Positions 9,649-19,140 of a DNA stretch of 64,000 nucleotides are shown here, piece after piece (the first letter of the stretch is position 1; each line of letters starts with the position of its first letter). Source of the stretch: Bowmanella yangjiangensis (GTDB taxonomy: Bacteria; Pseudomonadota; Gammaproteobacteria; Enterobacterales; Alteromonadaceae); assembly GCF_017255015.1 (NCBI RefSeq), contig NZ_JAFKCS010000007.1, positions 84,423 through 148,422 of the forward strand, written 5' to 3'. Made by a program: the position numbers and the translations under genes. The notes beneath the pieces are model-generated. The model searched no databases. It worked only from the letters and a program-made list of their open reading frames with translations, and was not told the DNA's origin.

Positions 9649-11307
9649 TCAGATCCTAGTCACATCCACATGCACTTTTAGCTTCTGGCCTGGTTGCAGA
9701 TGCTTCTTGGCATTAAGTTGATTCCAGCGGGTGAGATCGTCAACCCCCACTTTAAACTTACCAGCAATACGGGCCAGTGAGTCACCGTTTCTGACCGTGT
9801 AAGTGACAGTGCGCATAATGGCATTATCTGACTGGGTGCTGGACACTTTATTTACCCATATCACCAGCTTTTTACCCGGCATTAAAGGGTCGGTGGGCGC
9901 CATACCATTCCACTTGGCCAGATTTCGCACATTAACGTCATACTTGCGGCTCAGATCCCACAGGGTATCACCACTTTTAACCTGATGGCTGAGTTGATAG
10001 GACGCACGTGGTTTGGATTGTGTTTCTGCCAGGCGCTGTTCGGCTGACAGGCTGTAATAATCCTGGGATTTAAGGGCAACCGGGATCAGCAAATGGTCAC
10101 CAGCGCGGATCATATTGCCTTTCATCTCGTTGACCTGCTGGATCACGTCTACCGAGGTATGGTACTTCTGCGCCAGCTTGAGCAGGCTGTCACCACTTTT
10201 AACCTGATGGCGAACCCAATTGAGGCGCTTGGACTCATCCAGATCATTCAGGGCAATCATAAAGCTGTCGACTTTTTCCAAGGGCAGCAACAACGTATGT
10301 GGCCCTTTGGGGTCGGTGGCCCAGCGATTGTAACCAGGATTGAGGGCATGTAACTCTTTAACACTGAGGCCTGCCAAATCAGCGGCCAGTGCTAAATCAA
10401 TCTGAGAGCCCACATCAACAACGCCGGTTACCTGACGATTCTCAATGGGCAGCCATTTGGCATCCCACTCTTCGGCGTTTTTCAGAATATTGGCCAGTGC
10501 CAGTAACTTAGGTACATAGGCGCGGGTTTCGCGAGGCAGATCCAGAGACCAGAAGTCAGTGTTTTTGCCTTTGCGCTTGTTACTTTTGATGGCCCGGGCC
10601 ACACGGCCTTCACCACTATTGTAAGCAGCCAAAGCATGTAACCAGTCACCGTCAAACATTTTGTTCAGGTAGACCAGGTAATCCATCGCCGCCTGGGTGG
10701 ATGCCAGAACATCACGACGACCGTCATACCACCAACTTTGGTGCAAACCAAAGCGTTTGCCTGTTTCAGGCACAAACTGCCACATACCGGCGGCGCGGCC
10801 ATGAGAGTAAGCAAAAGGGTCAAAAGCGCTTTCTACTATGGGGAGGAGGGCCAGTTCCATGGGCAGCTTGCGCTTTTCCAACTCCTCAACAATCAGGAAC
10901 AAAAAGGGGGCGGCACGTTTACTGACCCTGTCCATGTATTTGGGATGTTTAAGATACCAGTCCTGCTGTACTTTAACCCGTTTGTCATCCGGCACCTGGA
11001 AAGCTAACTGGCTGGCAATACGCGACCACAAGTTAGTAATCTGCTGCACTTCTTCTGGGTGATCGATAAGTTCCGGCACGGTCTCGATAGGGTGATTGAT
11101 CTCATCAACAGGATGCGTAATGGGGATGGTTCCTTCCTGCGCAATCTGGCAGGTTTCGCTGTCGTGCTCAACTTCTTCGCAGGCCTGCATAACCTGGGCG
11201 GCAATTTCCAGCTCATTGTTCTGTTGCTCGTCAACCTGAGTTAATTCTTCGGTGGTCATACAACCACTCAGTCCCAACAAAGGAACAATAAAAAGTAATT
11301 TTCTCAT
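9649..11307 (-). CDS. mltD: Membrane-bound lytic murein transglycosylase D
   Basis: 552 residues. Lipoprotein signal MRKLLFIVPLLGLSGC with lipobox LSGC. The SLT catalytic domain spans about 125-265, with LALLPIVESAFDPFAYSHG (catalytic Glu), AAGMWQFVPETGKRFGL and HALAAYNSGEGRV. Three LysM repeats follow at about 365-410, 440-485 and 500-548 (HQVKSGDSL, HQVKSGDTLWDLS, YTVRNGDSLARIA), which bind peptidoglycan. It cleaves glycan strands to 1,6-anhydromuropeptides at the outer membrane inner face. It is transcribed away from gloB. Confidence 0.96.
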   Translation of the reverse strand: MRKLLFIVPLLGLSGCMTTEELTQVDEQQNNELEIAAQVMQACEEVEHDSETCQIAQEGTIPITHPVDEINHPIETVPELIDHPEEVQQITNLWSRIASQLAFQVPDDKRVKVQQDWYLKHPKYMDRVSKRAAPFLFLIVEELEKRKLPMELALLPIVESAFDPFAYSHGRAAGMWQFVPETGKRFGLHQSWWYDGRRDVLASTQAAMDYLVYLNKMFDGDWLHALAAYNSGEGRVARAIKSNKRKGKNTDFWSLDLPRETRAYVPKLLALANILKNAEEWDAKWLPIENRQVTGVVDVGSQIDLALAADLAGLSVKELHALNPGYNRWATDPKGPHTLLLPLEKVDSFMIALNDLDESKRLNWVRHQVKSGDSLLKLAQKYHTSVDVIQQVNEMKGNMIRAGDHLLIPVALKSQDYYSLSAEQRLAETQSKPRASYQLSHQVKSGDTLWDLSRKYDVNVRNLAKWNGMAPTDPLMPGKKLVIWVNKVSSTQSDNAIMRTVTYTVRNGDSLARIAGKFKVGVDDLTRWNQLNAKKHLQPGQKLKVHVDVTRI

Positions 11308-11430
11308 CGGCGTACCTGATTCTCTCGTTGTTCTGACGCAACCAAGTAATTCCTTGGAATCTTATCGGCCGTCTAGGGTCATTCTGTGAGCTACCGTTTA
11401 TGGCGGTAGATAATGCTGCCATTGTAAGGC

Positions 11431-12201
11431 TTAAAAATGATCTTTCCAGCCCCGTAGACCGGCAAATACGTCCTCTGGGGAGTTGGCTTTTATACCCTGG
11501 TATTGTTCAACTTGTGAGCGAACCTGTTCACTGTCACAGCGTAAAAAGGGGTTAATGGCTCTTTCAAGGCCAATACTGCTGGGCAGCGTAGGCTTATTAC
11601 TAAGACGCTGGGCATCCACCCAGACGCTGTAGTCCTTAAGGGCTTGATTATCTGGCTCGGCAGCTAGTGCAAAGCGCAAATTAGCCTGGGTATATTCGTG
11701 GGTGCAATAGACCTTAGTATCATCAGGTAGCGTTGCCAATTGGTTCAACGAGGCAAACATTTGCGCAGGGGTTCCTTCAAATAATCGTCCACAGCCACCA
11801 CTGAACAGCGTATCCCCACAAAACAAACCAACCTGAGGGTGATAAAAGGCGATATGGTCCACCGTGTGGCCGGGTAACAACATCACCTCAAAATCCAGCT
11901 CAAGGGCCTTGATAGTGCAGGCGTTATCCGGGCTAACATAATGATTAACTAGCGGTACATGTTGCGATTGCAAGCCATGGATGGTCACATCCGGATAAGC
12001 CGTTATCAGGGCTTTTAAGCCGCCGATATGATCAGCATGGTGATGGGTGATCAGAATATCGGTCAGGTGCAGTTGCTGCTTCTGTAAAAAAGCCAGAGCA
12101 GGCGCCGCTTCTCCCGGGTCAACCAGCAAGGCTTGCTGCGCTGAATGCACGCACCATATATAGTTATCGGTAAAAGCAGGAATGGCAGAAACACTCAGCA
12201 T
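11431..12201 (-). CDS. gloB: Hydroxyacylglutathione hydrolase (glyoxalase II)
   Basis: 256 residues from MLSVSAIPAFTDNYIW; an ATG three codons upstream (12210) is also possible. The metallo-beta-lactamase metal-binding motif THHHADHIGG is intact, with further ligands in LPGHTVDHIAFY, CGDTLFSGGCGR and THEYTQANLRF. It hydrolyses S-lactoylglutathione to lactate and glutathione in methylglyoxal detoxification. It is divergent from a YafS-type methyltransferase gene, the same pairing as in enterobacteria. Confidence 0.95.
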   Translation of the reverse strand: MLSVSAIPAFTDNYIWCVHSAQQALLVDPGEAAPALAFLQKQQLHLTDILITHHHADHIGGLKALITAYPDVTIHGLQSQHVPLVNHYVSPDNACTIKALELDFEVMLLPGHTVDHIAFYHPQVGLFCGDTLFSGGCGRLFEGTPAQMFASLNQLATLPDDTKVYCTHEYTQANLRFALAAEPDNQALKDYSVWVDAQRLSNKPTLPSSIGLERAINPFLRCDSEQVRSQVEQYQGIKANSPEDVFAGLRGWKDHF

Positions 12202-12307
12202 CAACGACATCTCTCATATAAAAATCACAACGGATAACAGCGTAACAGCTATGCAATAAAACTGGTATGCTAGGGGCCTAAGACAGCCAAATAGCCTGAC
12301 GGTTCCT

Positions 12308-13030
12308 ATGAAGCCGGCTCTGATCAGCAAAAAGCCCCGTTATCCTTCCACCTGGCAAGATTTGCCCAGTGGTTTGCTATTGCAGCAAGTGGTAGCCGAA
12401 CGTTTGCTGGAGCCCAGCCGACATTGGTTTGGTTACCACTTGCTTAAAGTCGGGCAATTAAGTGCGGCCATTGATTTACCTGACTGCCCCATTAAGCATC
12501 AAGTTTCAATACATAATGGTCTGGGCAAAGCGCCGGGAATAACCGCGAAAACCCGCCAGTTACCTGTTATGGAACGCTGTATTGATGCCTGTATTCTGGC
12601 CTTTGAGCTGGATTTTGCCCAGGATCCGCATCAGATCCTGCGTGAGGTTAATAGGGTGATGATGCCGGATGGGCATCTGGCCCTGATTGGCTTTAATCCG
12701 CTGAGTCTGGCTGGGCTTGCCAAATATATACCGCTGCGTGCCGACAGTCTGCTGCATGATGCCCGTTGCTTTTCCATGATGCGTATTAAAGACTGGATGA
12801 ACCTGCTGGGCTTTGAAATTGTAGAGGAGCGCTGCCTGCTGCACACCGAACTGCTGTTTGACCGCCAGGTCAATCCTGACAATAAGTTTCAGCAGTGGGC
12901 CAGTCACTATTGCCGCTGGTTCGGTTCGGTATACATTCTGATTGGTAAAAAGCGAGAGATTCCGCTTTCTTTGCAAAAGCCCAAGTGGTCACCTAAACCG
13001 GCCTTTATTGCCAAGCAGGTCAATATATAA
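12308..13030 (+). CDS. yafS: YafS-type SAM-dependent methyltransferase
   Basis: 240 residues of class I methyltransferase type. The post-I region includes DACILAFELDFAQDPHQILR and MMPDGHLALIGFNPLS, a typical motif of the YafS/methyltransferase-11 group. The glycine-rich SAM-binding loop is poorly conserved, so substrate and even activity are uncertain. Location next to gloB supports the YafS assignment. A bidirectional terminator follows. Confidence 0.75.
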   Translation: MKPALISKKPRYPSTWQDLPSGLLLQQVVAERLLEPSRHWFGYHLLKVGQLSAAIDLPDCPIKHQVSIHNGLGKAPGITAKTRQLPVMERCIDACILAFELDFAQDPHQILREVNRVMMPDGHLALIGFNPLSLAGLAKYIPLRADSLLHDARCFSMMRIKDWMNLLGFEIVEERCLLHTELLFDRQVNPDNKFQQWASHYCRWFGSVYILIGKKREIPLSLQKPKWSPKPAFIAKQVNI

Positions 13031-13034
13031 AAAA

Positions 13035-13054
13035 AGCGCCCTAGGGCGCTTTTT
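13035..13054. terminator. Bidirectional terminator between yafS-like gene and metG
   Basis: AGCGCCC-TA-GGGCGCT perfect stem followed by T-run on the plus strand and preceded by A-run, serving both convergent genes. Confidence 0.88.
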
Positions 13055-13056
13055 AC

Positions 13057-15087
13057 TTATTTCACTTTCATACCCGGCTGGGCACCTTCGTGCGGCTCTA
13101 AGATCCACAGGTCTTTGCCACCTGGGCCTGCTGCCAGCACCATGCCTTCAGATAAGCCAAAGCGCATCTTACGTGGGGCCAGGTTGGCTACCATCACCGT
13201 CAGCTTGCCTTCCAGATCTTCCGGCTGATAAGCCGACTTGATCCCGGCAAATACCTGACGGGTTTCGCCGCCCAGATCCAGCTGCAAACGCAATAACTTA
13301 TCTGCGCCTTCTACATGCTCAGCCTTAGCAATTTTGGCGATACGCAGGTCAACCTTGGCGAAATCATCAAATTCGATAGTGGCAGCAATAGGGTCTTTTG
13401 CCAGCGGGCTGTCCGGCGCTGGGCCTGCTGCTTTAGCTTGCAGATTTTCTTTAGAGGCTTCGATCACGGCATTTACCTTGTCGGTTTCTACACGTTGCAT
13501 CAGTGCTTTAAAGGCATTGATGTTGTGGTCAGTCAGAATACGCTGGGCAGAGGTCCAATCCAACTGGTCATTTAAGAACAGCTCGGCCTGCTCGGCCAGT
13601 TTGGGTAGTACCGGCTTCAAGTACACCATCAGGATGCGGAATAAGTTGATCCCCAGTGAACAAATCTGCTGAGTCAGCAGTTGCTTGTCTTCATCCTTAA
13701 TGGTCACCCAAGGTGCTTGCGCATCAATATATTGGTTGGCTTTATCGGCCAGGGCCATGATTTCGCGGATAGCACGGTTGTACTGGCGCTTTTCATAGGC
13801 CTGGGCAATAGACTCACTGGCATTTTGGAACTCGGCAATCAGTGCCGGTTCCGGCAGTTCGGCAGCCAGCTTGCCGTCGAATTTTTTGCTGATAAAGCTG
13901 GCGCAGCGGCTGGCGATATTGACAACCTTACCGACCAGATCCGAGTTGACCTTAGTGACAAAGTCCTCGAAATTCAGGTCAATGTCCGTTACCCCTTCGT
14001 TCAGTTTGCTGGCGAAGTAGTAACGCAGATACTCAGGGTTTAAATGATCCAGGTAGGTGCGGCCTTTGATAAAGGTGCCGCGGGACTTGGACATTTTGGC
14101 GCCGTTGACGGTCACAAAACCATGCACGTTAACACCGGTTGGCTTGCGGAAACCCGCACCTTCCAACATGGCCGGCCAGAACAGGCAATGGAAGTAGGTG
14201 ATATCCTTGCCGATAAAATGATACAGCTCAGTGTCAGTACCTTTGTTCCAGAAGCTGTCAAAGTCCACACCATTGGCATTACAGTAGTTTTTAAAGCTGG
14301 CCATGTAGCCAACCGGCGCATCTACCCATACGTAGAAGTATTTGCCGGGTGCATCGGGAATTTCAAAACCAAAGTAGGGCGCATCACGGCTGATATCCCA
14401 CTGCTGCAGGCCGTCTTCAAACCACTCTTGCAGTTTGTTGGCCATTTCTTCCTGAATGGCACCGCTTTTCAGCCAGTCTTTGAGCATGCCTTCAAATTGC
14501 GGCAGGTCGAAGAAATAGTGCTCGGAGTCTTTCAGCACCGGTGTCGCACCCGAGACCACTGAACGGGGATTCTTCACTTCAGTTGGGCTGTAAGTGGCGC
14601 TACAGACATCGCAGCTATCGCCGTTTTGATCTTCGGCGCCGCAGCTCGGGCAGGTGCCTTTGATAAAACGATCCGGCAGGAACATCTGTTTTTCCGGGTC
14701 GTATAGCTGGCTGATGGTGCGTTTGCTAATATAGCCGGCATCGTTAAGGCGACGATAAATTAGCTCGGACAGTTCACGGTTTTCCGGCGAGTGAGTGATA
14801 TAGTAGTTGTCGTACTCCACGTGAAAATCCTGCAGATCCTGATGATGCTCTGCACGGGTTTGCTCCACCATTTGCTCAGGGCTGATACCCAGTTCCTGGG
14901 CTTTGAGCATAACCGGGGTGCCGTGGGCATCGTCGGCGCACACGCTGTAGCACTGATGGCCGCGCATTCGCTGAAAACGGGTCCAGATATCCGTTTGAAT
15001 ATGTTCCAGCAGGTGGCCCAGGTGAATGGAGCCATTTGCATAGGGAAGGGCACTGGTAACCAGAATTTTACGTTGCGAATCTGCCAT
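13057..15087 (-). CDS. metG: Methionyl-tRNA synthetase
   Basis: 676 residues with the start at [19 protein letters not shown]; the open frame extends 43 codons upstream but that part is not family-like. Catalytic motifs are intact: [10 protein letters not shown] (HIGH box) and [10 protein letters not shown] (KMSKS). A zinc knuckle is present (CPSCG...CDVC). The anticodon-binding helices and a C-terminal EMAP-II/tRNA-binding dimerisation domain follow ([31 protein letters not shown]). The length equals that of E. coli MetG. It is divergent from the apbC gene, the usual gammaproteobacterial arrangement. Confidence 0.98.
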   Translation of the reverse strand: MADSQRKILVTSALPYANGSIHLGHLLEHIQTDIWTRFQRMRGHQCYSVCADDAHGTPVMLKAQELGISPEQMVEQTRAEHHQDLQDFHVEYDNYYITHSPENRELSELIYRRLNDAGYISKRTISQLYDPEKQMFLPDRFIKGTCPSCGAEDQNGDSCDVCSATYSPTEVKNPRSVVSGATPVLKDSEHYFFDLPQFEGMLKDWLKSGAIQEEMANKLQEWFEDGLQQWDISRDAPYFGFEIPDAPGKYFYVWVDAPVGYMASFKNYCNANGVDFDSFWNKGTDTELYHFIGKDITYFHCLFWPAMLEGAGFRKPTGVNVHGFVTVNGAKMSKSRGTFIKGRTYLDHLNPEYLRYYFASKLNEGVTDIDLNFEDFVTKVNSDLVGKVVNIASRCASFISKKFDGKLAAELPEPALIAEFQNASESIAQAYEKRQYNRAIREIMALADKANQYIDAQAPWVTIKDEDKQLLTQQICSLGINLFRILMVYLKPVLPKLAEQAELFLNDQLDWTSAQRILTDHNINAFKALMQRVETDKVNAVIEASKENLQAKAAGPAPDSPLAKDPIAATIEFDDFAKVDLRIAKIAKAEHVEGADKLLRLQLDLGGETRQVFAGIKSAYQPEDLEGKLTVMVANLAPRKMRFGLSEGMVLAAGPGGKDLWILEPHEGAQPGMKVK

Positions 15088-15195
15088 AACCGCCTTAAGA
15101 ATCGTAATAGAGGGTGGAGTTTGAAAAGAGGCAAATGTTACCCAAATCTGCGCCCTAATCATAGTTCTCTGTAAGTTGTAGCAAGGAGTTCGCCG

Positions 15196-16260
15196 TTGTT
15201 TTTTAAAAAACGCCATGCTGGCACTGATATTTCTTCCTTTGTTGCTTGCGTTGCAGGCTTTTTCTCATTGCCAGAGCAAAAGGTCAGTGGCTGGTTTACG
15301 TCTGAAGATGGCGGTTTGGTTCTAACCCTGCCGTTTGCCTGTCAGTCACAGCATCAAGGGCTGAGTCTGGCCCTGCAAAAGCTGGATGGGGGAGATAAAA
15401 TCCAGATCCGTCAGAACATTGCCTTTGGTGGTGATGCCAAACGCGGTCACAGATCCATTCGAAACTTACTGGCAGTGGCGTCGGGTAAAGGTGGGGTAGG
15501 TAAGTCCACCACTACCATTAACCTGGCGCTGGCACTTGCTAGCGAAGGTGCCAGGGTCGGTATTCTGGATGCCGATATTTATGGCCCGTCTATTCCCATT
15601 ATGCTGGGTAATGCCGGTGAGCATCCCAAGTCTATTGACAACCGCCATATGCAGCCGCTTCAGGCCCATGGGCTGGTGGCTAACAGTATCGGCTATCTGG
15701 TGCCAGCCGACGATGCAGCCGTATGGCGCGGCCCCATGGCCAGTAAAGCCTTGCAGCAGTTATTAAATGAAACCTTATGGCCACAGCTTGATTATCTGTT
15801 GATTGATATGCCGCCCGGTACCGGTGATATTCAGCTAACCCTGGCGCAGCAGGTGCCGGTATCCGGTGCGCTGGTGGTGACCACCCCACAAAATATTGCC
15901 CTGGCCGATGCGCAAAAGGCCATTGCCATGTTTAACAAGGTCAAGGTGCCGGTTTTGGGAGTGCTGGAGAATATGAGCTACCACCAATGCGAGAACTGCG
16001 GGCATAAGGAATTTTTGTTTGCCCAGGGCGGTGGCGAGCGCATCAGTGGGCAGAACAAAGTGCCGCTACTTGGGCATATTCCGCTGGATATCCATATTCG
16101 TGAATACACTGATGCTGGCAAAGCCCTGATTGTGGATAAGCCACAAAGTGTCATCAGCCAGGCTTATGGGGCGGCTGCCCGGCAACTGGCTAAACAGTTA
16201 TATATTAGTGGCCAGGATCAGGCGCAGGCCATTGATATCAGCATAAAAGAAGCTGATTAA
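15196..16260 (+). CDS. apbC: Iron-sulfur cluster carrier protein ApbC/Mrp
   Basis: 354 residues. The deviant Walker [21 protein letters not shown] starts near residue 93, followed by [20 protein letters not shown] (Walker B) and the cluster-ligating CENCG. The N-terminal about 75 residues correspond to a diverged MIP18-like domain. The start is TTG, chosen because AAGGAG lies 8 bases upstream and no in-frame ATG precedes the conserved part. It transfers Fe-S clusters to apoproteins as a homodimer. It is divergent from metG. Confidence 0.95.
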   Translation: MFFKKRHAGTDISSFVACVAGFFSLPEQKVSGWFTSEDGGLVLTLPFACQSQHQGLSLALQKLDGGDKIQIRQNIAFGGDAKRGHRSIRNLLAVASGKGGVGKSTTTINLALALASEGARVGILDADIYGPSIPIMLGNAGEHPKSIDNRHMQPLQAHGLVANSIGYLVPADDAAVWRGPMASKALQQLLNETLWPQLDYLLIDMPPGTGDIQLTLAQQVPVSGALVVTTPQNIALADAQKAIAMFNKVKVPVLGVLENMSYHQCENCGHKEFLFAQGGGERISGQNKVPLLGHIPLDIHIREYTDAGKALIVDKPQSVISQAYGAAARQLAKQLYISGQDQAQAIDISIKEAD

Positions 16261-16345
16261 AAGCATTGAATCTAAGCGGGGGCACAGGAATAATGACGGC
16301 CTCACATTTTTGTGCCCCGATTTCACCTGCCAACCGAGAATCACC

Positions 16346-16939
16346 ATGCGTTTATGCGATAAAGACATCAAAACCTGGCTTAATGAAGGCAAGATCCAGA
16401 TTCAGCCTATGCCTGAGGACAATATGATCAGCGGGGTAACCGTGGATATTCGTCTGGGCAATAAGTTTCGGGTTTTTGAAGATCATGCTGCACCTTATAT
16501 TGACCTAAGTGGCAAACGCGAAGAAATGGAAGCGGCATTGGAATCGGTGATGAGTGACGAGATTGAAATCGCCGAAGGCAAAGCCTTCTTTTTACATCCG
16601 GGTGAACTGGCCCTGGCGGTCACCCTGGAATCGGTAACCTTACCAGCCAACGTGGTAGGCTGGCTGGATGGTCGTTCGTCTTTGGCGCGTTTGGGCCTGA
16701 TGGTGCATGTGACGGCGCACCGTATTGACCCTGGCTGGTCTGGTAATATCGTGCTGGAGTTTTTTAACAGCGGTAAGCTGCCACTGGCCTTGCGTCCTAA
16801 TATGAAAATTGGGGCGCTGAGTTTTGAAGTGTTGTCTGATTTTGCGGAGAAACCCTACAACGCCCGTCAGGATGCCAAATACAAAGATCAAAAGGGTGCC
16901 ACTGCCAGCCGTATCAGCTCCGACAGCAGTCGCAGTTGA
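16346..16939 (+). CDS. dcd: dCTP deaminase
   Basis: 197 residues from [12 protein letters not shown]. It carries [15 protein letters not shown], the substrate-binding and active-site segment [25 protein letters not shown], and a C-terminal tail ending in serines. It deaminates dCTP to dUTP to feed dTMP synthesis. It lies downstream of apbC, 85 bases away, and may share its transcript. Confidence 0.97.
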   Translation: MRLCDKDIKTWLNEGKIQIQPMPEDNMISGVTVDIRLGNKFRVFEDHAAPYIDLSGKREEMEAALESVMSDEIEIAEGKAFFLHPGELALAVTLESVTLPANVVGWLDGRSSLARLGLMVHVTAHRIDPGWSGNIVLEFFNSGKLPLALRPNMKIGALSFEVLSDFAEKPYNARQDAKYKDQKGATASRISSDSSRS

Positions 16940-17022
16940 GCCAGGGCGCACCGAAAATTGCACAGAGCTTGCCCAAGCTGCACAGATAATCGGCAATCAA
17001 ACTTTTTTCTGTCATCTGGGCA

Positions 17023-17050
17023 TTGCAAAGCCAGGTAAAATAAGTAAACT
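17023..17050 (+). promoter_or_regulatory. Candidate promoter of tRNA-Pro
   Basis: TTGCAA and TAAACT are separated by 16 bases and end 16 bases before the tRNA. The placement fits a tRNA promoter, though the -10 is imperfect. Confidence 0.4.
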
Positions 17051-17066
17051 TTGCAGCCTCTTCAGT

Positions 17067-17143
17067 CGGCGTGTAGCGCAGCTTGGTAGCGCACTGTCAT
17101 GGGGTGTCAGGGGTCGGAGGTTCAAATCCTCTCACGCCGACCA
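17067..17143 (+). tRNA. tRNA-Pro (anticodon GGG)
   Basis: 77 bases with a complete cloverleaf: acceptor CGGCGTG / CACGCCG, D-arm GCGC...GCGC, anticodon loop ATGGGGT with anticodon GGG and the T-arm GGAGGTTCAAATCCTC. CCA is encoded. The sequence is close to E. coli tRNA-Pro(GGG), including the unpaired T-T in the anticodon stem. Confidence 0.96.
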
Positions 17144-17596
17144 TTTTCTCTCTTTCTGATACCCAATAAATTCTTAAATCTTCCTCAGCTTTCAACGAAC
17201 CTACGACATAAGCGCGCTAGCGATAACTTTTACCTGCGTGTTTACAAGGCATACCATCATTTGGTGAACAGTGGTGGTACTCAAGCCTGAGTCTTTCTTC
17301 TTACTCAAGCATTTTCCACTCACTGCTACTCTTTAGTTTTCGAAATAGCCCTTTGGCATTCCCTTATACCTACGAGAGCCGATTAGCCTCACACACTACA
17401 TGCATTAAAAAAAGCGGCAGTATGTTGCCACCTCAGCGACGTAGGTTTTTGTACTGCGGCAACATTTTTCCACCTTTCTTTTTGATTTTTTTTCAATACG
17501 ATATCAAGTGGTTATTAATTTGATGTTTATATTTATGGTATTTTAATTGTGGCATGCTTATTTCATATCAAGTGATAATTTAATGTGGAGTATTAT
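17144..17596. other. Gene-free AT-rich upstream region of the FlgH/FlgT cluster
   Basis: About 450 bases without a supportable gene. A hairpin (TGTTGCC at 17423-17429 with GGCAACA at 17458-17464, then five T) may be a terminator. The last 120 bases are strongly AT-rich and contain two direct copies of ATATCAAGTG (17501 and 17565), likely the control region for the gene at 17597. Confidence 0.6.
17501..17574 (+). promoter_or_regulatory. Direct repeat pair ATATCAAGTG (candidate operator)
   Basis: The 10-mer ATATCAAGTG occurs at 17501-17510 and 17565-17574, 64 bases apart (about six helical turns). In both cases an AT-rich TTAAT-type tract follows. The second copy ends 22 bases before the ATG, so a bound factor there would block expression. 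Inferred operator only. Confidence 0.4.
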
Positions 17597-18337
17597 ATGC
17601 CATCAATCAGCCAAGCCCAGTCCGCCATCGCTCAGTTTGCTAATACACAGACAGCTGAGAAACCGAGCGGTTTTGATCAGAACAAATTTTCCCAACTCGT
17701 AACGTTGTTGGGTGACCTCGCCCCTCCTCAGGCGACAGGGCACAGGGCCAACGGCACAGAATTGCAAGCGCCAGGGGCGTTTGCCACCGGTGATGATGTG
17801 GCAAGCATGCAAGCGTCGCTATTAAGTGCATTAAAACAGTCTGTATTTTCAGCCAACCACAGCGCACCTGAGGCCAGCATGCAAGCGACTGAGCAGGTGG
17901 CTAAGACTTATGCAAAGGAGACAGGTAAGCTTGCTGATGATATTAGAGATATTGTCGAAAGAGCCAAGACTTACAGCTTCGGAGAAGACGGTTTTCAGGC
18001 GGATGATGTATTCGATACGCTGAACATGTTGCACCATATACCCCTGGTTTCAGACGTTTATCAGCAGGTTACCGAGGATAGCATCAGTGCTGCAGCGTCC
18101 GTGGTGGGAAGCTTTATTTTCGCAGGACCACTGGGGGTAGCCTACTCTGCTGCAGATTTAATCGCCAAGGAAGTCACCGGGGACTCGATGTTTAACAACA
18201 TTGTTCAATTTACCCAAGATGTGTTTTCCGGTGATTCAGACATTGCACAGAAACTTCCAGAAAAATCATCGCCACCGATCGCAAGCGATTTGATTCCATC
18301 GCAGCAAAACTTCACAACCAAGTTATCAACCCGATAG
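17597..18337 (+). CDS. Uncharacterised protein of a FlgH/FlgT gene cluster
   Basis: 246 residues from MPSISQAQSAIAQFA, with TGGAG 6 bases before the ATG; an upstream GTG at 17585 is less likely. I do not recognise the family with certainty. Residues 1-110 are low-complexity, polar and Ala/Gln/Ser-rich, predicted flexible. Residues 140-205 form a conserved-looking block, LHHIPLVSDVYQQVTEDS followed by a small-residue hydrophobic stretch VVGSFIFAGPLGVAYSAADL and ending EVTGDSMF. There is no Sec signal peptide. The gene is first in a three-gene unit with FlgH and FlgT homologues (19-base gap to flgH). It could be a secreted or inserted substrate or partner of an outer-membrane ring. Confidence 0.75.
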   Translation: MPSISQAQSAIAQFANTQTAEKPSGFDQNKFSQLVTLLGDLAPPQATGHRANGTELQAPGAFATGDDVASMQASLLSALKQSVFSANHSAPEASMQATEQVAKTYAKETGKLADDIRDIVERAKTYSFGEDGFQADDVFDTLNMLHHIPLVSDVYQQVTEDSISAAASVVGSFIFAGPLGVAYSAADLIAKEVTGDSMFNNIVQFTQDVFSGDSDIAQKLPEKSSPPIASDLIPSQQNFTTKLSTR

Positions 18338-18356
18338 GTAGTTAAAGGGGACTGAC

Positions 18357-19130
18357 ATGTTCAATTGGCGACCTTTGCCTAAGCGAAACCTATGGGTACT
18401 GATTACCTTTGTGCTTCTGAGTGTTGGATGTAAAAACATGCCATCTCCGGAAGAAAAACTTGTTGAACAGTTGCCTACGAATCCGCAGGTACAAGTCGAG
18501 GAATTAATATTGGCCGATGACAGACAAACTGCATTGCAAGGAGACCCAAGGTATGTCCCCGTGCGCGACACTGCCGTTGAATCATTTGTGCTTCCCACTG
18601 GTTCTTTGTTTAGGGAGGACAGGTATGTTGGGTTGTTTGTGCAAAAAAGACATTATGTTATTGGCGACATGATTCAAGTGTTTCTTGAAGAAGAAACCAG
18701 TGCATCCAAGTCACTTGAAATGAAGAAAGACAAGAGCAGCGAAATGTCTGTATTGCCACTCGAAGTTAATGTCGGACCAATCCGGGTGAGTAAAGGGCAA
18801 CTTAATGTCGAACATGATCAGAGTAGTGCATTTTCCAGTGCATCCCGGGCAAAACAATCCAATTCATTAGACGGAATTGTCAACGTTTTCGTCAGAAAGA
18901 TTCTGAACAATGGAAATTTGGTGGTCTCCGGTGAAAAGTGGATAAAACTAAACGAGGGGGAAGAGTATGTGCGTATTGCCGGTGAGGTAAGACGCAGTGA
19001 TATTGATGCAAGCAACCGCGTAAGCTCGCAAAAAATTGGTAATGCGAGGATTGAATACAGTGGTGAAGGCTCCCTGGCGGATAACCAGGCGGAGTCGGTG
19101 ATCGACCGTATTTTGTCTGTGTTCAACTGA
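18357..19130 (+). CDS. flgH: FlgH-family flagellar L-ring protein homologue (lipoprotein)
   Basis: 257 residues with lipoprotein signal and lipobox LLSVGC. FlgH signatures are clear: LPTGSLF, HYVIGDMIQVFLEEETSASKS, QSNSLDGIVNVFVRKIL, NNGNLVVSGEKWIKLNEGEE, VRIAGEVRRSDIDASNRVSS and NARIEYSGEGSLAD. Known FlgH forms the ring in the outer membrane around the flagellar rod. It is slightly longer than usual (about 230) through an extended N-terminal linker. SD AAAGGGG lies upstream. There is no flgI, rod or hook gene beside it, so this is a solitary copy, possibly a paralogue with a non-flagellar task. Confidence 0.9.
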   Translation: MFNWRPLPKRNLWVLITFVLLSVGCKNMPSPEEKLVEQLPTNPQVQVEELILADDRQTALQGDPRYVPVRDTAVESFVLPTGSLFREDRYVGLFVQKRHYVIGDMIQVFLEEETSASKSLEMKKDKSSEMSVLPLEVNVGPIRVSKGQLNVEHDQSSAFSSASRAKQSNSLDGIVNVFVRKILNNGNLVVSGEKWIKLNEGEEYVRIAGEVRRSDIDASNRVSSQKIGNARIEYSGEGSLADNQAESVIDRILSVFN

Positions 19131-19140
19131 GTGGTTATTC

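Noticed and set aside
13681..14562. Long open frames on the plus strand inside metG
   Set aside because: They are antisense to a complete, strongly conserved methionyl-tRNA synthetase.
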